This document shows positions 39,621 through 48,761 of a stretch of DNA of 64,000 bases, in pieces. The position numbers were made by a program, and so were the translations under genes. The stretch spans positions 1 to 64,000 of the forward strand of contig NZ_RBAH01000008.1 of assembly GCF_003626695.1 (NCBI RefSeq). Reading direction: 5' to 3'. Origin of the DNA: Paenibacillus ginsengarvi. Its GTDB lineage: Bacteria; Bacillota; Bacilli; Paenibacillales; NBRC-103111. Below the pieces are notes generated by a model, which was given only the letters and a program-made list of their open reading frames with translations, ran no database searches and was not told where the DNA came from. Each line of letters starts with the position of its first letter. The first letter of the stretch is position 1.

Positions 39621-41804
39621 ATGACCATCGATCGGACGGCGGCTGCGAAGTCTCCTGTTAGTATTGAAGATTTTGAACAGCTGGAGCGGATCGGGGTTCG
39701 TTCCGTCCAGGCGAACCAGGTGAGCATCGATTCGGAGCGGCGGTCCGATTATGTTCGCTTCGGTTCGCAGTCGCTGCGTTTGGAGTACGATTTTACCGGT
39801 ACGATCGGTACGTCTTGCGCCTATGTGCTGTTTCATGACTCGCCCGAACGTCCACACCGGACGCTGGAAGGGTATCCGAGACGAATCGGTGTTTGGCTGT
39901 ACGGCAATACCGGCGGTCATTGGCTGAGGGGACTGCTCATCGACGCCGATCACGAGAAGAAGCCGATCGATTTTACCGCCAAGGGAGAGCTGCGCTGGGA
40001 AGGGTGGAAGTACGTAAGCGCTAATGTACCCGAAGGCTTGAAGCAACCGATCAAGCTCGTTCATCTGTATGTGGTCGAGACGGAGAACGATAACAAGGAT
40101 AGCGGCGTTTGTTATATGGACGGGCTTGTTGCGGAGTATGAGGAGGTCGGAGAAGACTGGAGCGGCCCGGAGTTCAGCGATATGCGGCCCCGGCCGCGTC
40201 AAACGGTGCACAATGCCGAGCCGATTGTAAGCGCTATTGTTCGGGATAGCCAGTCGGGAGTCGATGAGAGTACGCTGCTTATAACAGTGGACGGCATAAG
40301 CGTTTCTTTCTCGTACGATGCGGACAGCGGGCGAATCGTCTATACGCCGGTGCTGCCACTGAACGACGGCGAACATGAGGTAGTAATCGAGGCCAGTGAC
40401 CGCGCCGGAAATCCCGCCGTTCCGAAGGCTCACTGGTCGTTCGTGATCGATACATCTCCCGACCGGACGCCGCCCGTCGTTCGCATTATTAGTCCGCTGC
40501 CGGGAACGGCGGTAAATACGGATCATCCGCGAATCGCCGCGGCAATCGAGGACGATCATGCCGGGGTAGACTTTACACAACTGCGCGTATGGCTGGACGG
40601 ACAGCCCCAGCAGGTTGGACATAGCGGCGAGACCGTATTTTTCACTTGCCGTGAGAAGCTAACTCCGTTGACGGAGTATCAGGTGCGTATCGTGGCGGCG
40701 GACAACGCCGGTAACCGCTGCGAATGCAGCTGGTCGTTCCGGGTAGGCGCTTTGCCGGGGCAGCCCCGAATCGCCGATCGATTCAGCATGACTGTCATCG
40801 GGGACGGCGGGTATTATACGGCTAGCAGCCGTACCCAGGCTACGGCCGCCGATCTGCTGCTCACGGAGCAGATGTCCCGTATCCGGCGCGAACCTTCCGA
40901 ACTGATCGGGTATACCGGAGATATTGTCGACAACGATACAACGGCAGGTTATGCCGAAGCGATTAAGCGGATGAGCGGGTTCGGGAAGCCTTACCTGCTT
41001 GCGATCGGCAACCATGAAGTTTCCGGCACGGGATCGCGCCGCCATTTTCAGGACCATTTTGGCGATCCGACCTACGCTTATGTGTACGGCAATACGCTTA
41101 TGATCGTGCTGGACTCCGCTTCCGGTCATCTGACGCGCTCGGACGCCTCACAGTGGTTATGGCTCGAAAACGAATTAAGGGAGGCCGCTTTACCGAACGT
41201 ATTCATCTTCATGCACGTTCCTCCGGATCAGCTCAGCCCTTCGGGTGAAGATTACAATACCAGACACGGCTTTATGGACAAGCTGGAGGCGCAGCGATTT
41301 TACGACTTGCTCGGCAGCTTCAAGCAGGGACGGCCCGAAACGAATGTTTTCGTATTTTCCGGCGACTTCCACGTATACCAGCACAAGCTGGTGCAAGGAG
41401 TCCATTACATCATATCCGGCGGAGGGGGCAAGCAGGCGCATATAGCGCCCGAGAAAGGAGGTTATTATCATTATTTGAACGTGCATGTGGAGGGTGCGAC
41501 TGTGACGTGGGATGTTATTCCCCTGCTTGAATCGATCGATTGGCCGGACGGCGGGCCGGTTAAAGCTAGGGTCGGGGACAGATGGAAGTTGAATGCGGCG
41601 GGCACGTTTTTGACGTCAACCAATACCCCGATCACACTTCCGATCGGCTACCCGTTCAAGGCGGAGTGGAGCAGCGAGCAGGCGGATCTTGCAGCGGTCG
41701 ATCAGGAGGGCAACGTAACCGCTCTCGCTGTGGGCGAAACGTTCATTACGGTTAAGTGCGGATGGAGAGAGGGGCGCATCGCGATAAAGGTCGCCGTTAT
41801 CTGA
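39621..41804 (+). CDS. Multidomain calcineurin-like metallophosphoesterase
   Basis: 727 residues from ATG 39621 with AGAGGTGA upstream (GTG 39612 overlaps it). N-terminal beta-sandwich carbohydrate-binding-like domain (SLRLEYDFTGTIGTSCAYVL; GVWLYGNTGGHWLRG), then two Ig-like modules around 205-375, the phosphoesterase core about 390-640 (VIGDGG, GYTGDIVDNDT, AIGNHEVSG, FIFMHVPPD, FSGDFHVYQHKL, GGGG), and a C-terminal Ig/BIG2-like domain (AVDQEGNVTALAVGETFITV). No signal peptide or anchor is visible, odd for such a surface-type architecture. Probably acts on phosphoesters of carbohydrate or wall polymers. Confidence 0.85.
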   Translation: MTIDRTAAAKSPVSIEDFEQLERIGVRSVQANQVSIDSERRSDYVRFGSQSLRLEYDFTGTIGTSCAYVLFHDSPERPHRTLEGYPRRIGVWLYGNTGGHWLRGLLIDADHEKKPIDFTAKGELRWEGWKYVSANVPEGLKQPIKLVHLYVVETENDNKDSGVCYMDGLVAEYEEVGEDWSGPEFSDMRPRPRQTVHNAEPIVSAIVRDSQSGVDESTLLITVDGISVSFSYDADSGRIVYTPVLPLNDGEHEVVIEASDRAGNPAVPKAHWSFVIDTSPDRTPPVVRIISPLPGTAVNTDHPRIAAAIEDDHAGVDFTQLRVWLDGQPQQVGHSGETVFFTCREKLTPLTEYQVRIVAADNAGNRCECSWSFRVGALPGQPRIADRFSMTVIGDGGYYTASSRTQATAADLLLTEQMSRIRREPSELIGYTGDIVDNDTTAGYAEAIKRMSGFGKPYLLAIGNHEVSGTGSRRHFQDHFGDPTYAYVYGNTLMIVLDSASGHLTRSDASQWLWLENELREAALPNVFIFMHVPPDQLSPSGEDYNTRHGFMDKLEAQRFYDLLGSFKQGRPETNVFVFSGDFHVYQHKLVQGVHYIISGGGGKQAHIAPEKGGYYHYLNVHVEGATVTWDVIPLLESIDWPDGGPVKARVGDRWKLNAAGTFLTSTNTPITLPIGYPFKAEWSSEQADLAAVDQEGNVTALAVGETFITVKCGWREGRIAIKVAVI

Positions 41805-41916
41805 CGTTTACGAACGTGACTTGCGAGCAGCCTGCGAAGAGAGCAATCAGGAAGAAATCCGGATTCCATTTCATGTTATTATAGGTGTACATGAATGGAA
41901 AAGGAGTTAGATATAC

Positions 41917-42342
41917 ATGGCAAAGGACATTTGGATCAATCTGCCAGTGAAGGATGTCAACCGGTCCAGAACCTTTTTCACCGAGCTTGGTTTTACGCTC
42001 AACCCTCATCATGGCAACGGAGACGATTCCGCCAGCTTTATCGTTGGCGAGAAGAGCGTGGTCGTGATGCTGTTTGCCGAGTCCGCTTTCAAGCGGTTTA
42101 CGGGCAGCGAAGTCACCGACGCCAGGAAGGCGTCCGAAATATTGCTATCGATCGGTGCAGAGAGCAGGGAAGAAGTGGATGAATGGGCGGTTAAGGCGGA
42201 AAAGCTGGGCGGCACCGTATTCAGCAGACCGGACAGCCACGGCGGCTGGATGTACGGCTGCGGCTTTGCCGATCTGGACGGACACCGGTGGAACGTATTG
42301 TATATGGATATGAGCCAGATGCCGAAAGGACCTGACGCGTGA
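41917..42342 (+). CDS. VOC family protein
   Basis: 141 residues: DIWINLPVKDVNRSRTFFTE and the C-terminal DGHRWNVLYMD define a glyoxalase/bleomycin-resistance-like fold, and FSRPDSHGGWMYGCGFADL marks the YaeR/PhnB-like subtype. AAGGAG precedes the ATG. Its TGA overlaps the next start (GTGA), so both are translated together. Function unknown. Confidence 0.9.
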   Translation: MAKDIWINLPVKDVNRSRTFFTELGFTLNPHHGNGDDSASFIVGEKSVVVMLFAESAFKRFTGSEVTDARKASEILLSIGAESREEVDEWAVKAEKLGGTVFSRPDSHGGWMYGCGFADLDGHRWNVLYMDMSQMPKGPDA

Positions 42343-42746
42343 GCGTGAACAGGGACCAGGGCGAAGACGCCGTCGCCGCCTACATGAGCGACCTGCAGCA
42401 TCCGATGAAAGAAGCGATTGAGGAAGTACGGGCCATCATTCTTAGCGTCGACGCTTCCATTACCGAGCGGATCAAATGGAATGCGCCCAGCTTCTGCTAT
42501 TGCGGCGAGGACCGGATCACGTTCCAACTGCACGGCAGCGGGTTTTTCCGTCTCGTGTTTCATTGCGGGGCTAAAGTTAAGGGCGCTGCGCCCAAGGAGC
42601 CGCTCATCGCGGACTCGGCAGGGCTGCTGCAATGGGCCGCGAACGATCGGGCTATCGTCAAGTTCACCAGTACCGAAGATGTAAGGGCGAAGCGGGACAA
42701 GCTGCTCGAAGTCGTTGCGAAATGGCTGAAAGCTGCGAGTACGTAA
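42339..42746 (+). CDS. DUF1801 domain protein
   Basis: 135 residues from GTG 42339. The segment MSDLQHPMKEAIEEVRAIIL ... IKWNAPSFCYCGEDRITFQL is the DUF1801/YdhG-like fold of unknown function. The Trp-x-Ala-Pro-x-F motif and the C-terminal AIVKFTS are conserved in the family. AAAGGA precedes the start within the upstream gene. Co-translated with the VOC gene. Confidence 0.9.
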   Translation: MSVNRDQGEDAVAAYMSDLQHPMKEAIEEVRAIILSVDASITERIKWNAPSFCYCGEDRITFQLHGSGFFRLVFHCGAKVKGAAPKEPLIADSAGLLQWAANDRAIVKFTSTEDVRAKRDKLLEVVAKWLKAAST

Positions 42747-42797
42747 TAAGGTCAATAACGCTAGGATCATATCCAAGAATTCGGTACATCAAAAGAA

Positions 42798-42830
42798 AGC
42801 GGGTCGCCATTGAACGGCGGCCCGCGTTTT
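42798..42830. terminator. Terminator between convergent genes
   Basis: GCGGGTCGCC / GGCGGCCCGC, 7-nt loop, then GTTTTTG on the plus strand. Confidence 0.85.
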
Positions 42831-42848
42831 TGTTGTTCGGCCTATCGA

Positions 42849-45758
42849 CTACTTGTCGTATTTGAACAAGTTCACGCCCGATGTGTAGTACAAATCTCCG
42901 TTATTGTCCTGGGCGAGCAAAGAGGCGCCGCTGGAGACAACCGTCTCCGTATTTTTCGTAGCCGGATCGATGCGGTACAGCTTACCGCCTACCGTTACAT
43001 AAATATACCCGTCGCTGTTCAGCTCCATTTTGGCGTCCCGCCATACTTGATTGGCGCCGGCGTAGCTGACGGGGAACTTATTCGCGCTGTAAACCACCGT
43101 GCGCGTAGCCGGATTAAACACGAACAGCGTGCCTTCGGCCACTCCCCAAATGTTCCCGTCAGGGCCGGTCATTAACGACGTAATGGCGCGTTTGCCGGCA
43201 ACCGGAACGGTTTCGAACACCTTCTGGTTCGTTGCCGTATCCCAGACGAACAGCTTCGCTTCCGTTGCCGACGGCGTTATGCCGAGTCCGCCCCAAACGG
43301 AAGTCCCTCCGAATACCTCGTTGTTTTTGTTAGCCAGCGCGATGACGCTCTGATCGGTTATGATGTTGCGGGTCACATTCAGGCTGCCGGTCGTCAGATC
43401 ATAAACGGCGAACGCGCCTCCAAGCTTTCCATAGGCGGGTACCGTGCCGACGAACAGCCTATTCAATGCCGGAACGGCCAGCATGCCGAACGGACGGTCT
43501 TGTTCCCAGGAGTCCAAGTCGAACAGCGTCTTCGGATTTTTCGGCGTCCCGGTAGGCGCCCACGGCTGGGTTACGTCGTATTGCTGAATGATGGCGCCCG
43601 GATAAATACCGAAGTATAGCGAATTGCCCGCGACTGTTATGTTTTCCGCCTGCCCGACGTTTCTGTATTTGGTTTGGACTCCCGTCGCCGGATTGTACAC
43701 GCCCATCCCGCCAACCAAATAACCGACGCTATAAATGTTGCCGTCCGGCCCTTGTTTGATCGACTGAATCGTGGTAGGAGATTCGGGCAGCGCGATCGGC
43801 GTCTTGGCCCAAGTACCGGTATCCAGGTTGTATTTTAGAATTTCGCCCGAACGGAGCGCGGCCAATAACGTATAGCCGGGATATCCGGTTTCATTCAGAG
43901 AGACGAAGGTGGAGCCGATGATCTTCGAGCCGACGTTTGCGAGCTGCGTTTCGGTTTTGGCGGACAAATCGTACGCGTACAAGCTGCCGCCCTTTGTGTA
44001 GTACACCTTGTTCGCCGCCGGCGAAAGCCGGGAAACGCCGATGGAGCCGGTGCCGCTGATTGTGGCGTCTACTTGCAGCGAAGTCTTGTCGATGACAAGG
44101 GTGACGTTCGTTGGACTCATTTTCGTGAAAATTTTCCCGTTTGCATAGTTCGTATAATAAGCAAACTCTTCTCCGGCATAGGCGGACGGCAAAATGTTCG
44201 TTTTGACGCCGGTATCGTTGTCATAACGGATCAGATGCGCATGTGAGCCGATCCCGATATAGAGTTGGTGATCGCTTTCGTCATAGGCGATGGAGCGGAC
44301 ATACTGCTCGCCGGGTTCGATCTGCCCGCCGAAAGCGGTAAATCCGCTTCCCGGTTCGTACTTGAACACTTTGCCGCCCGGATACGTACCACCGTAAATT
44401 TTCCCGTTAGTGCCGCTAGTTAGCTCCCAGATTGTCGTTTCGCCGGTAATCGCCTGGCCCAGGTCGGTGACGGAGGAGGCGTCGGGACTATACTGGAACA
44501 GCTTGCCCGAAGCGGTACCTACATACAGCTTGCCATCGGTCGCTACCGTCATCCCCCAAACGGCCGTCGCTCCGGGAAGATCGAAGGTGTGAAGCGTCGC
44601 ACCCGTTTTCGCGTTATACACCGCGAGTTTGGATGGGTTGCCGTTCGATCCGAGATACAGCAGCTCATTGCCGCTGGAATCTTGCCCGAATGCGGCATAG
44701 GAGGCCGATGCATTCGTGATCTGCACCCCGAGATTGGTGATGAGCGGGCCGGATAAGGAGATGCTGTCAAAATAGGCGCTGGCTGTCCCCGCGAGCGTGC
44801 TGTACAGCAGAATGCTGAACTTCGTTGTACCGGCCGGCGCAACAGCCGAGACGTTCGCTATGCTCCACTGCGACAGAGGGCCGCTATACGTTTGCGTCGC
44901 CATCTGCAGCATATTGTTGCCGGCATCCCAAAACCGGATGTTGAGGCTGACCGTTCCGCTCTCCAAATACACCATCGATGTCGCGCTGATCGCTTGCCCG
45001 GCCGTAACGGACAGCTTATCGCTCTCGACGCCGATGGAGCCGGTCGTGCTGCCGTCGACAAGCTTCAGGCTCTTGCTGCCGGCATTTGCTCTGTCGGCGG
45101 AGACGGAGATGCCGGTCGAACCGAAGGTTTGCGCCCAGCCGGGAATGGTTGTCCCCACAGGTCCTTCCTCGAAGCCGGCATTGCGAATGATCCTCTCCAG
45201 GCTGACATTGTCGAAGTAAACGGAAGTGGTGCCGGATACGGAGCTATAGAGTAACACGGCAACTTGTGTAGTGTTGGCCGGAGCGATGGAGGTGACGGTT
45301 ACGGAAGTCCATTGATTTGCAGGAGAGGATACCCACTCAGCGGCGCTGTCCAGCAGCGTGCCGGAGCTGTCGTAGAATCGTACGTAAATGGCGGCGGAGC
45401 TGCTGGTGACATAAGCTTTTGCGGTTGCGGCAACCGATTCTCCGGCGGCGATGCCGGATACTTTTGCGCTTTCAATGCCGAGGGAAGCGGTGGTCGAGGT
45501 GTCGGTGAGCTGCAAGCTTTTGGTGCCGCTGAACGCTTGAGCGGAGGAGACGGATATGCCGCCGGACCCAAACGTTTGCGTCCAGCCGGGGATCGAGCCC
45601 GCCGACAAAGGTTCTTCAAAAGACGGATTGACAAGCGTAATCGGAATTCCTCCTGCTTCCGCCCGCTGGAGCGGGACGATCGGGGTTATCGCGCCGAGTA
45701 ACAGCAGCAGCGCGGCGATCCATAAGACGGCATACTGGGGCTTTCCGTGTTTCATCAT
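42849..45758 (-). CDS. Secreted carbohydrate-binding / beta-propeller protein
   Basis: 969 residues from ATG 45758 (GGAAGGGAGA upstream; the longer frame has none). A signal peptide (YAVLWIAALLLLLGAITPIV, cleavage near AEA-GG) is followed by two tandem CBM-like domains of about 145 residues each: NPSFEEPLSAGSIPGWTQTF and NAGFEEGPVGTTIPGWAQTF, both ending in a VYFDNVSL/AYFDSISL motif. Residues about 340-969 form a YVTN/kelch-like beta-propeller with repeats such as GMTVATDGKLYVGTASGKLF and SIKQGPDGNIYSVGYLVGG. Extracellular, likely polysaccharide-binding; the catalytic role, if any, is not visible. Confidence 0.85.
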   Translation of the reverse strand: MMKHGKPQYAVLWIAALLLLLGAITPIVPLQRAEAGGIPITLVNPSFEEPLSAGSIPGWTQTFGSGGISVSSAQAFSGTKSLQLTDTSTTASLGIESAKVSGIAAGESVAATAKAYVTSSSAAIYVRFYDSSGTLLDSAAEWVSSPANQWTSVTVTSIAPANTTQVAVLLYSSVSGTTSVYFDNVSLERIIRNAGFEEGPVGTTIPGWAQTFGSTGISVSADRANAGSKSLKLVDGSTTGSIGVESDKLSVTAGQAISATSMVYLESGTVSLNIRFWDAGNNMLQMATQTYSGPLSQWSIANVSAVAPAGTTKFSILLYSTLAGTASAYFDSISLSGPLITNLGVQITNASASYAAFGQDSSGNELLYLGSNGNPSKLAVYNAKTGATLHTFDLPGATAVWGMTVATDGKLYVGTASGKLFQYSPDASSVTDLGQAITGETTIWELTSGTNGKIYGGTYPGGKVFKYEPGSGFTAFGGQIEPGEQYVRSIAYDESDHQLYIGIGSHAHLIRYDNDTGVKTNILPSAYAGEEFAYYTNYANGKIFTKMSPTNVTLVIDKTSLQVDATISGTGSIGVSRLSPAANKVYYTKGGSLYAYDLSAKTETQLANVGSKIIGSTFVSLNETGYPGYTLLAALRSGEILKYNLDTGTWAKTPIALPESPTTIQSIKQGPDGNIYSVGYLVGGMGVYNPATGVQTKYRNVGQAENITVAGNSLYFGIYPGAIIQQYDVTQPWAPTGTPKNPKTLFDLDSWEQDRPFGMLAVPALNRLFVGTVPAYGKLGGAFAVYDLTTGSLNVTRNIITDQSVIALANKNNEVFGGTSVWGGLGITPSATEAKLFVWDTATNQKVFETVPVAGKRAITSLMTGPDGNIWGVAEGTLFVFNPATRTVVYSANKFPVSYAGANQVWRDAKMELNSDGYIYVTVGGKLYRIDPATKNTETVVSSGASLLAQDNNGDLYYTSGVNLFKYDK

Positions 45759-46152
45759 ACGATTCTCCCTTCCGGATGGTTTGTCGGTAGCAAGCTGTTT
45801 GACAAAACGAACCAAATCAAGAGACGGGCGACACCGTTCGTATGATTTTAACGAAACACTCCTTCGACCTTTGAATAACGATGGGCGACTGGTCAAGTTC
45901 ATCGTAATCGCATCCAGATTTCCAGTCAATAGAAGCGAGAGCTTGACAATTCTGACATTTGGAGCCAAAACAAACGCCGCTGCCTACGATCCGTTTGCGG
46001 AAATTGATTAAAACCGGCAGGAAATCGGACGGAGCGGGCGAAGTAAATAGGCGCAGGTAAAAAGTAACAGGGGCAGGGCTCGATTGGTTTGAACAAGCCT
46101 CGAGTCTATGGGCAGCATGTTGTTGCCGGAGTGAGGAAGGAGAGCGAACGCT
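45759..46152. other. Intergenic region, no gene seen
   Basis: About 390 bp between the divergent secreted-protein and acetyltransferase genes. It holds the ribosome site and promoter of each, but no gene, repeat or RNA motif that I can support; the minus-strand frame across it is continuous with the secreted protein but lacks a start site. Confidence 0.4.
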
Positions 46153-47109
46153 ATGAACAAACCGGCAATCCGGATTGGCCGATTGAGCCAATGTACGTTC
46201 GAGCAGGCCTTGGAGCTGAGACAGAGAGGATTTGAAGGGTATCACGATTCGATGAGGCAATACTATCCCGATTTTCCCAAGCCCGGAACCCCGGCGCCGG
46301 ATGCGCTGGACCGGCTGATGGACAGCTTCGGCTCGAGCGGCATACGGGCGGAGCAATCGATTGTTGGCTTCGTCGACGAGAAACCGGTCGGCTTCGTCTT
46401 TATCGCGATTAAAACCGTAAATGGGGTCAAGCTGGGCTGGAACGGGGGAACGGGCGTTTTCCCGGAATGCCGCGGACTCGGGCTGGCCAAGCTGATGATG
46501 CAGGAAGCGAGACAAGTGCTGATTCAGCAAGAGGTGGATATCGGCGTATTGGAGGTCGTCGCCAAGAACGCTCCGGCCATCGCCTCCTACGAGAAGGGGG
46601 GCTTTCGCATCGCCGATAAAATACTCGGCATGACCCGCGAAGAGCCGCTGAAGGAGCCGTTTTTGCCAGAAAGCAGGCGTCCCGGCGGGGTGCGGCTGGA
46701 ATATGGCTTGAGCGCCAACGTCGCTGCGATTCCCTATTACCGCGAGCAGGCGGCATGGGGCTGCATGTGGCACAACTTGCCCCGGGGAGAATCGCTTGTC
46801 GTCTATGACGAGGAAAACAAGCCGGTTGCTTACGCGTTGTTCCAGCGCTCGCGCGATGCGGCCGGCAAGCTGAAGTCGGTTACGCTTCGTCAATGCGAAG
46901 TAAGTCCGGATCGCAGCGATCGGGAGCTTTTGTTCCGCTTGCTGTTGGCGGAGCTTTACGGCCCGTACGATGAGCCGTGCACCCGTAGAGTTAGCGACAT
47001 GTCCGCAGCTAACCCGGAACTGAACGAGCTGCTTCACGAAGCAGGCTTCACGCTGAACTACGAGCAGTATATGATGCTGTGGGAGAGACAAAAGGTAGTT
47101 GAGGCGTAA
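46153..47109 (+). CDS. Tandem GNAT acetyltransferase
   Basis: 318 residues. The first GNAT domain is complete, with GWNGGTGVFPECRGLGLAKL and EVVAKNAPAIASYEKGGFRI. The second half (EQAAWGCMWHNLPRGESLVV; LNELLHEAGFTLNYEQYMML) looks like a degraded second GNAT. AAGGAGAG precedes the ATG. Substrate unknown; located alone before a TetR gene. Confidence 0.9.
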   Translation: MNKPAIRIGRLSQCTFEQALELRQRGFEGYHDSMRQYYPDFPKPGTPAPDALDRLMDSFGSSGIRAEQSIVGFVDEKPVGFVFIAIKTVNGVKLGWNGGTGVFPECRGLGLAKLMMQEARQVLIQQEVDIGVLEVVAKNAPAIASYEKGGFRIADKILGMTREEPLKEPFLPESRRPGGVRLEYGLSANVAAIPYYREQAAWGCMWHNLPRGESLVVYDEENKPVAYALFQRSRDAAGKLKSVTLRQCEVSPDRSDRELLFRLLLAELYGPYDEPCTRRVSDMSAANPELNELLHEAGFTLNYEQYMMLWERQKVVEA

Positions 47110-47166
47110 TTGGGCATAGATCGGACGAACACCGGCCAGTTTTAGGCACGGTGTTCTTTTTATGAA

Positions 47167-47195
47167 TTGACAATCCATGAATCTATATATAACAT
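47167..47195 (+). promoter_or_regulatory. Promoter of the TetR gene
   Basis: Consensus TTGACA, 17-nt spacer, TAACAT as -10, the last overlapped by a 28-bp palindrome. Confidence 0.6.
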
Positions 47196-47216
47196 TAGTT
47201 ATATAACAAATGTTAT
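47189..47216 (+). promoter_or_regulatory. TetR autoregulatory operator
   Basis: A 28-bp palindrome with one mismatched pair, beginning ATAACATTAGTTATATAAC, covers the -10 hexamer and ends 21 bp before the start codon. Its length and position suit binding of a TetR dimer and repression of its own gene. Confidence 0.7.
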
Positions 47217-47237
47217 TTTATGGACTAGAGGTGAGTT

Positions 47238-47816
47238 ATGCCCCCAAAAGCGGAAATTACGAAAGAAAAGGTTTTGGATGCGGCGTTTGAGATTGTACGA
47301 AAGCAAGGGCTGGGTGCTCTTACGGCAAGAAGTGTGGCTCAGCACTTAAAATGCTCGACCCAACCGATCTATAGCGCTTACGGAAAAATGACGGACCTAA
47401 AGGATGATGTGTACAATCTTGCCGTCGATTACGCGCTGACGAGTATGAAGGAAGGCGTGAAGGATGCCGCTAACGCGCCTGCCTTAAACTTGGCTATCGG
47501 GGGATTGCATTTCGCCAAAAACGAGAAGCAGTTGTTCCGGACGGTTTATTTGTCCGGTCATAAAAAGTATGACTTGTCCAAAGAAAAGTTCATCGGCGAA
47601 GAAATGATGATCGCCCATCTGCGGCTGCGCGGGAGACTCAGTACGGTGGAGGAGGGCAGACTTAGGCAGGTATTGAAGAAACTTATGATTTACTTGATTG
47701 GATTAGGAACGATGATCAATACGAGCACAATGGAGCTAAGCATCGAGGAAGCAACCGATTTGATACGCGACATGTATGAAGCATTATTGCTTCAGGAAGG
47801 GATATCCAGGCCCTAA
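47238..47816 (+). CDS. TetR-family transcriptional repressor
   Basis: 192 residues. N-terminal HTH: EKVLDAAFEIVRKQGLGALT followed by RSVAQHLKCSTQPIYSAYG. The C-terminal half is an all-helical ligand-binding domain with no close family recognised. AGAGGTGA lies before the ATG. It probably represses itself through the adjacent palindrome; other targets may include the kinase gene 33 bp downstream. Confidence 0.93.
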   Translation: MPPKAEITKEKVLDAAFEIVRKQGLGALTARSVAQHLKCSTQPIYSAYGKMTDLKDDVYNLAVDYALTSMKEGVKDAANAPALNLAIGGLHFAKNEKQLFRTVYLSGHKKYDLSKEKFIGEEMMIAHLRLRGRLSTVEEGRLRQVLKKLMIYLIGLGTMINTSTMELSIEEATDLIRDMYEALLLQEGISRP

Positions 47817-47849
47817 ATCTAGTACGAGGGAATACAGGGAAGGAGAGAG

Positions 47850-48692
47850 GTGCGGTTGAATAGCGAGCTGGGCCCCAAAATCGGTGAAGGAAACGGCTCC
47901 GACGTCTATGCGTGGGGCAGCAATAAAGTCATCAAGCTGGCAAAGCCGAATACTAACCTGTACGCCATCCAGAGAGAATATGAAAACCACTGTCTTGTTT
48001 GGGAGAAAGGGCTGTCCGTTCCTCAGCCGTTTGAAATTAAGGAGATAGATGGCAGACTGGGTATCCTGTACGAACGCATCAAGGGCGAATCACTTTTGGG
48101 ACGTTATGTCAATCAAGCAATGAGCGGCCCTGTTTCAGATGAAGAACGAATGCGAAACATCCGGACTAACGCTTGTATTACTGCAGAATGGTTATATGGC
48201 GTCCATCAACACTCCTGTCTTAAGCTGCCGTCTCAGAGGGAGATTATGAAGTTCGTAATCGGCAGAGCCGACTGTATAACTGTGCATGAGAAAGATGCTG
48301 TACTGGCTTTACTGGAGCGATTACCAGTCAAGCAACAGCTATGTCACGGCGATCCGAACCCGGGCAATATCATGATCCGGAACGGCCGTATATTTGCCAT
48401 AGATTGGTTGAATGCGGCTATTGGCAATCCTGAAGCGGATATCGCCGAATATATTATTACAATGAAATACGCCGAATTACCTGCCTATTTGCCCGGCGAG
48501 TCCGCAAATTATATCAACGGCTTAAGAGAAGCTTCGGTCGAGCACTTTGTTCACGAGTATTCGTCGCTGTCTGGCATTACTTTTGAGGAAATAAATTCGT
48601 GGATCGCCCCGGTGGCGGCTTGCAAACTGTCGGCGGACATAGGCGCGGAAGAAAGAGCCCGGCTGCTCCATGACATACGAACAAGGCTCTAG
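47850..48692 (+). CDS. Aminoglycoside-phosphotransferase-like kinase
   Basis: 280 residues from GTG 47850, with GAAGGAGAG close upstream; TTG 47856 is equally well spaced. The APH fold is clear: GEGNGSDVYAWGSNKVIKLA (N-lobe), LCHGDPNPGNIMI (catalytic Asp), and FAIDWLNAAIGNPEADIAEY (metal-binding Asp). Enzymes of this type phosphorylate small molecules; clinical aminoglycoside resistance cannot be inferred. Lies directly after the TetR gene, so it may be its target. Confidence 0.88.
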   Translation: MRLNSELGPKIGEGNGSDVYAWGSNKVIKLAKPNTNLYAIQREYENHCLVWEKGLSVPQPFEIKEIDGRLGILYERIKGESLLGRYVNQAMSGPVSDEERMRNIRTNACITAEWLYGVHQHSCLKLPSQREIMKFVIGRADCITVHEKDAVLALLERLPVKQQLCHGDPNPGNIMIRNGRIFAIDWLNAAIGNPEADIAEYIITMKYAELPAYLPGESANYINGLREASVEHFVHEYSSLSGITFEEINSWIAPVAACKLSADIGAEERARLLHDIRTRL

Positions 48693-48714
48693 AAGTAGTA
48701 GCCTGAAACAGATA

Positions 48715-48761
48715 GAAGGGGCTTCGCATTCACAAAGATGGCGCGGGCCCCTTCATTTTTT
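48715..48761 (+). terminator. Intrinsic terminator
   Basis: GAAGGGGC / GCCCCTTC with a long loop that can add GCG pairs, then ATTTTTT; it overlaps the 3' end of the convergent kinase gene. Confidence 0.75.

Noticed and set aside
39606..40622. 338-residue minus-strand frame inside the metallophosphoesterase
   Set aside because: No ribosome site or recognisable motif; high-GC antisense frames are long by chance here.
45817..47178. 453-residue minus-strand frame opposite the tandem acetyltransferase
   Set aside because: The plus-strand frame has GNAT motifs and a good ribosome site; the minus frame has neither.
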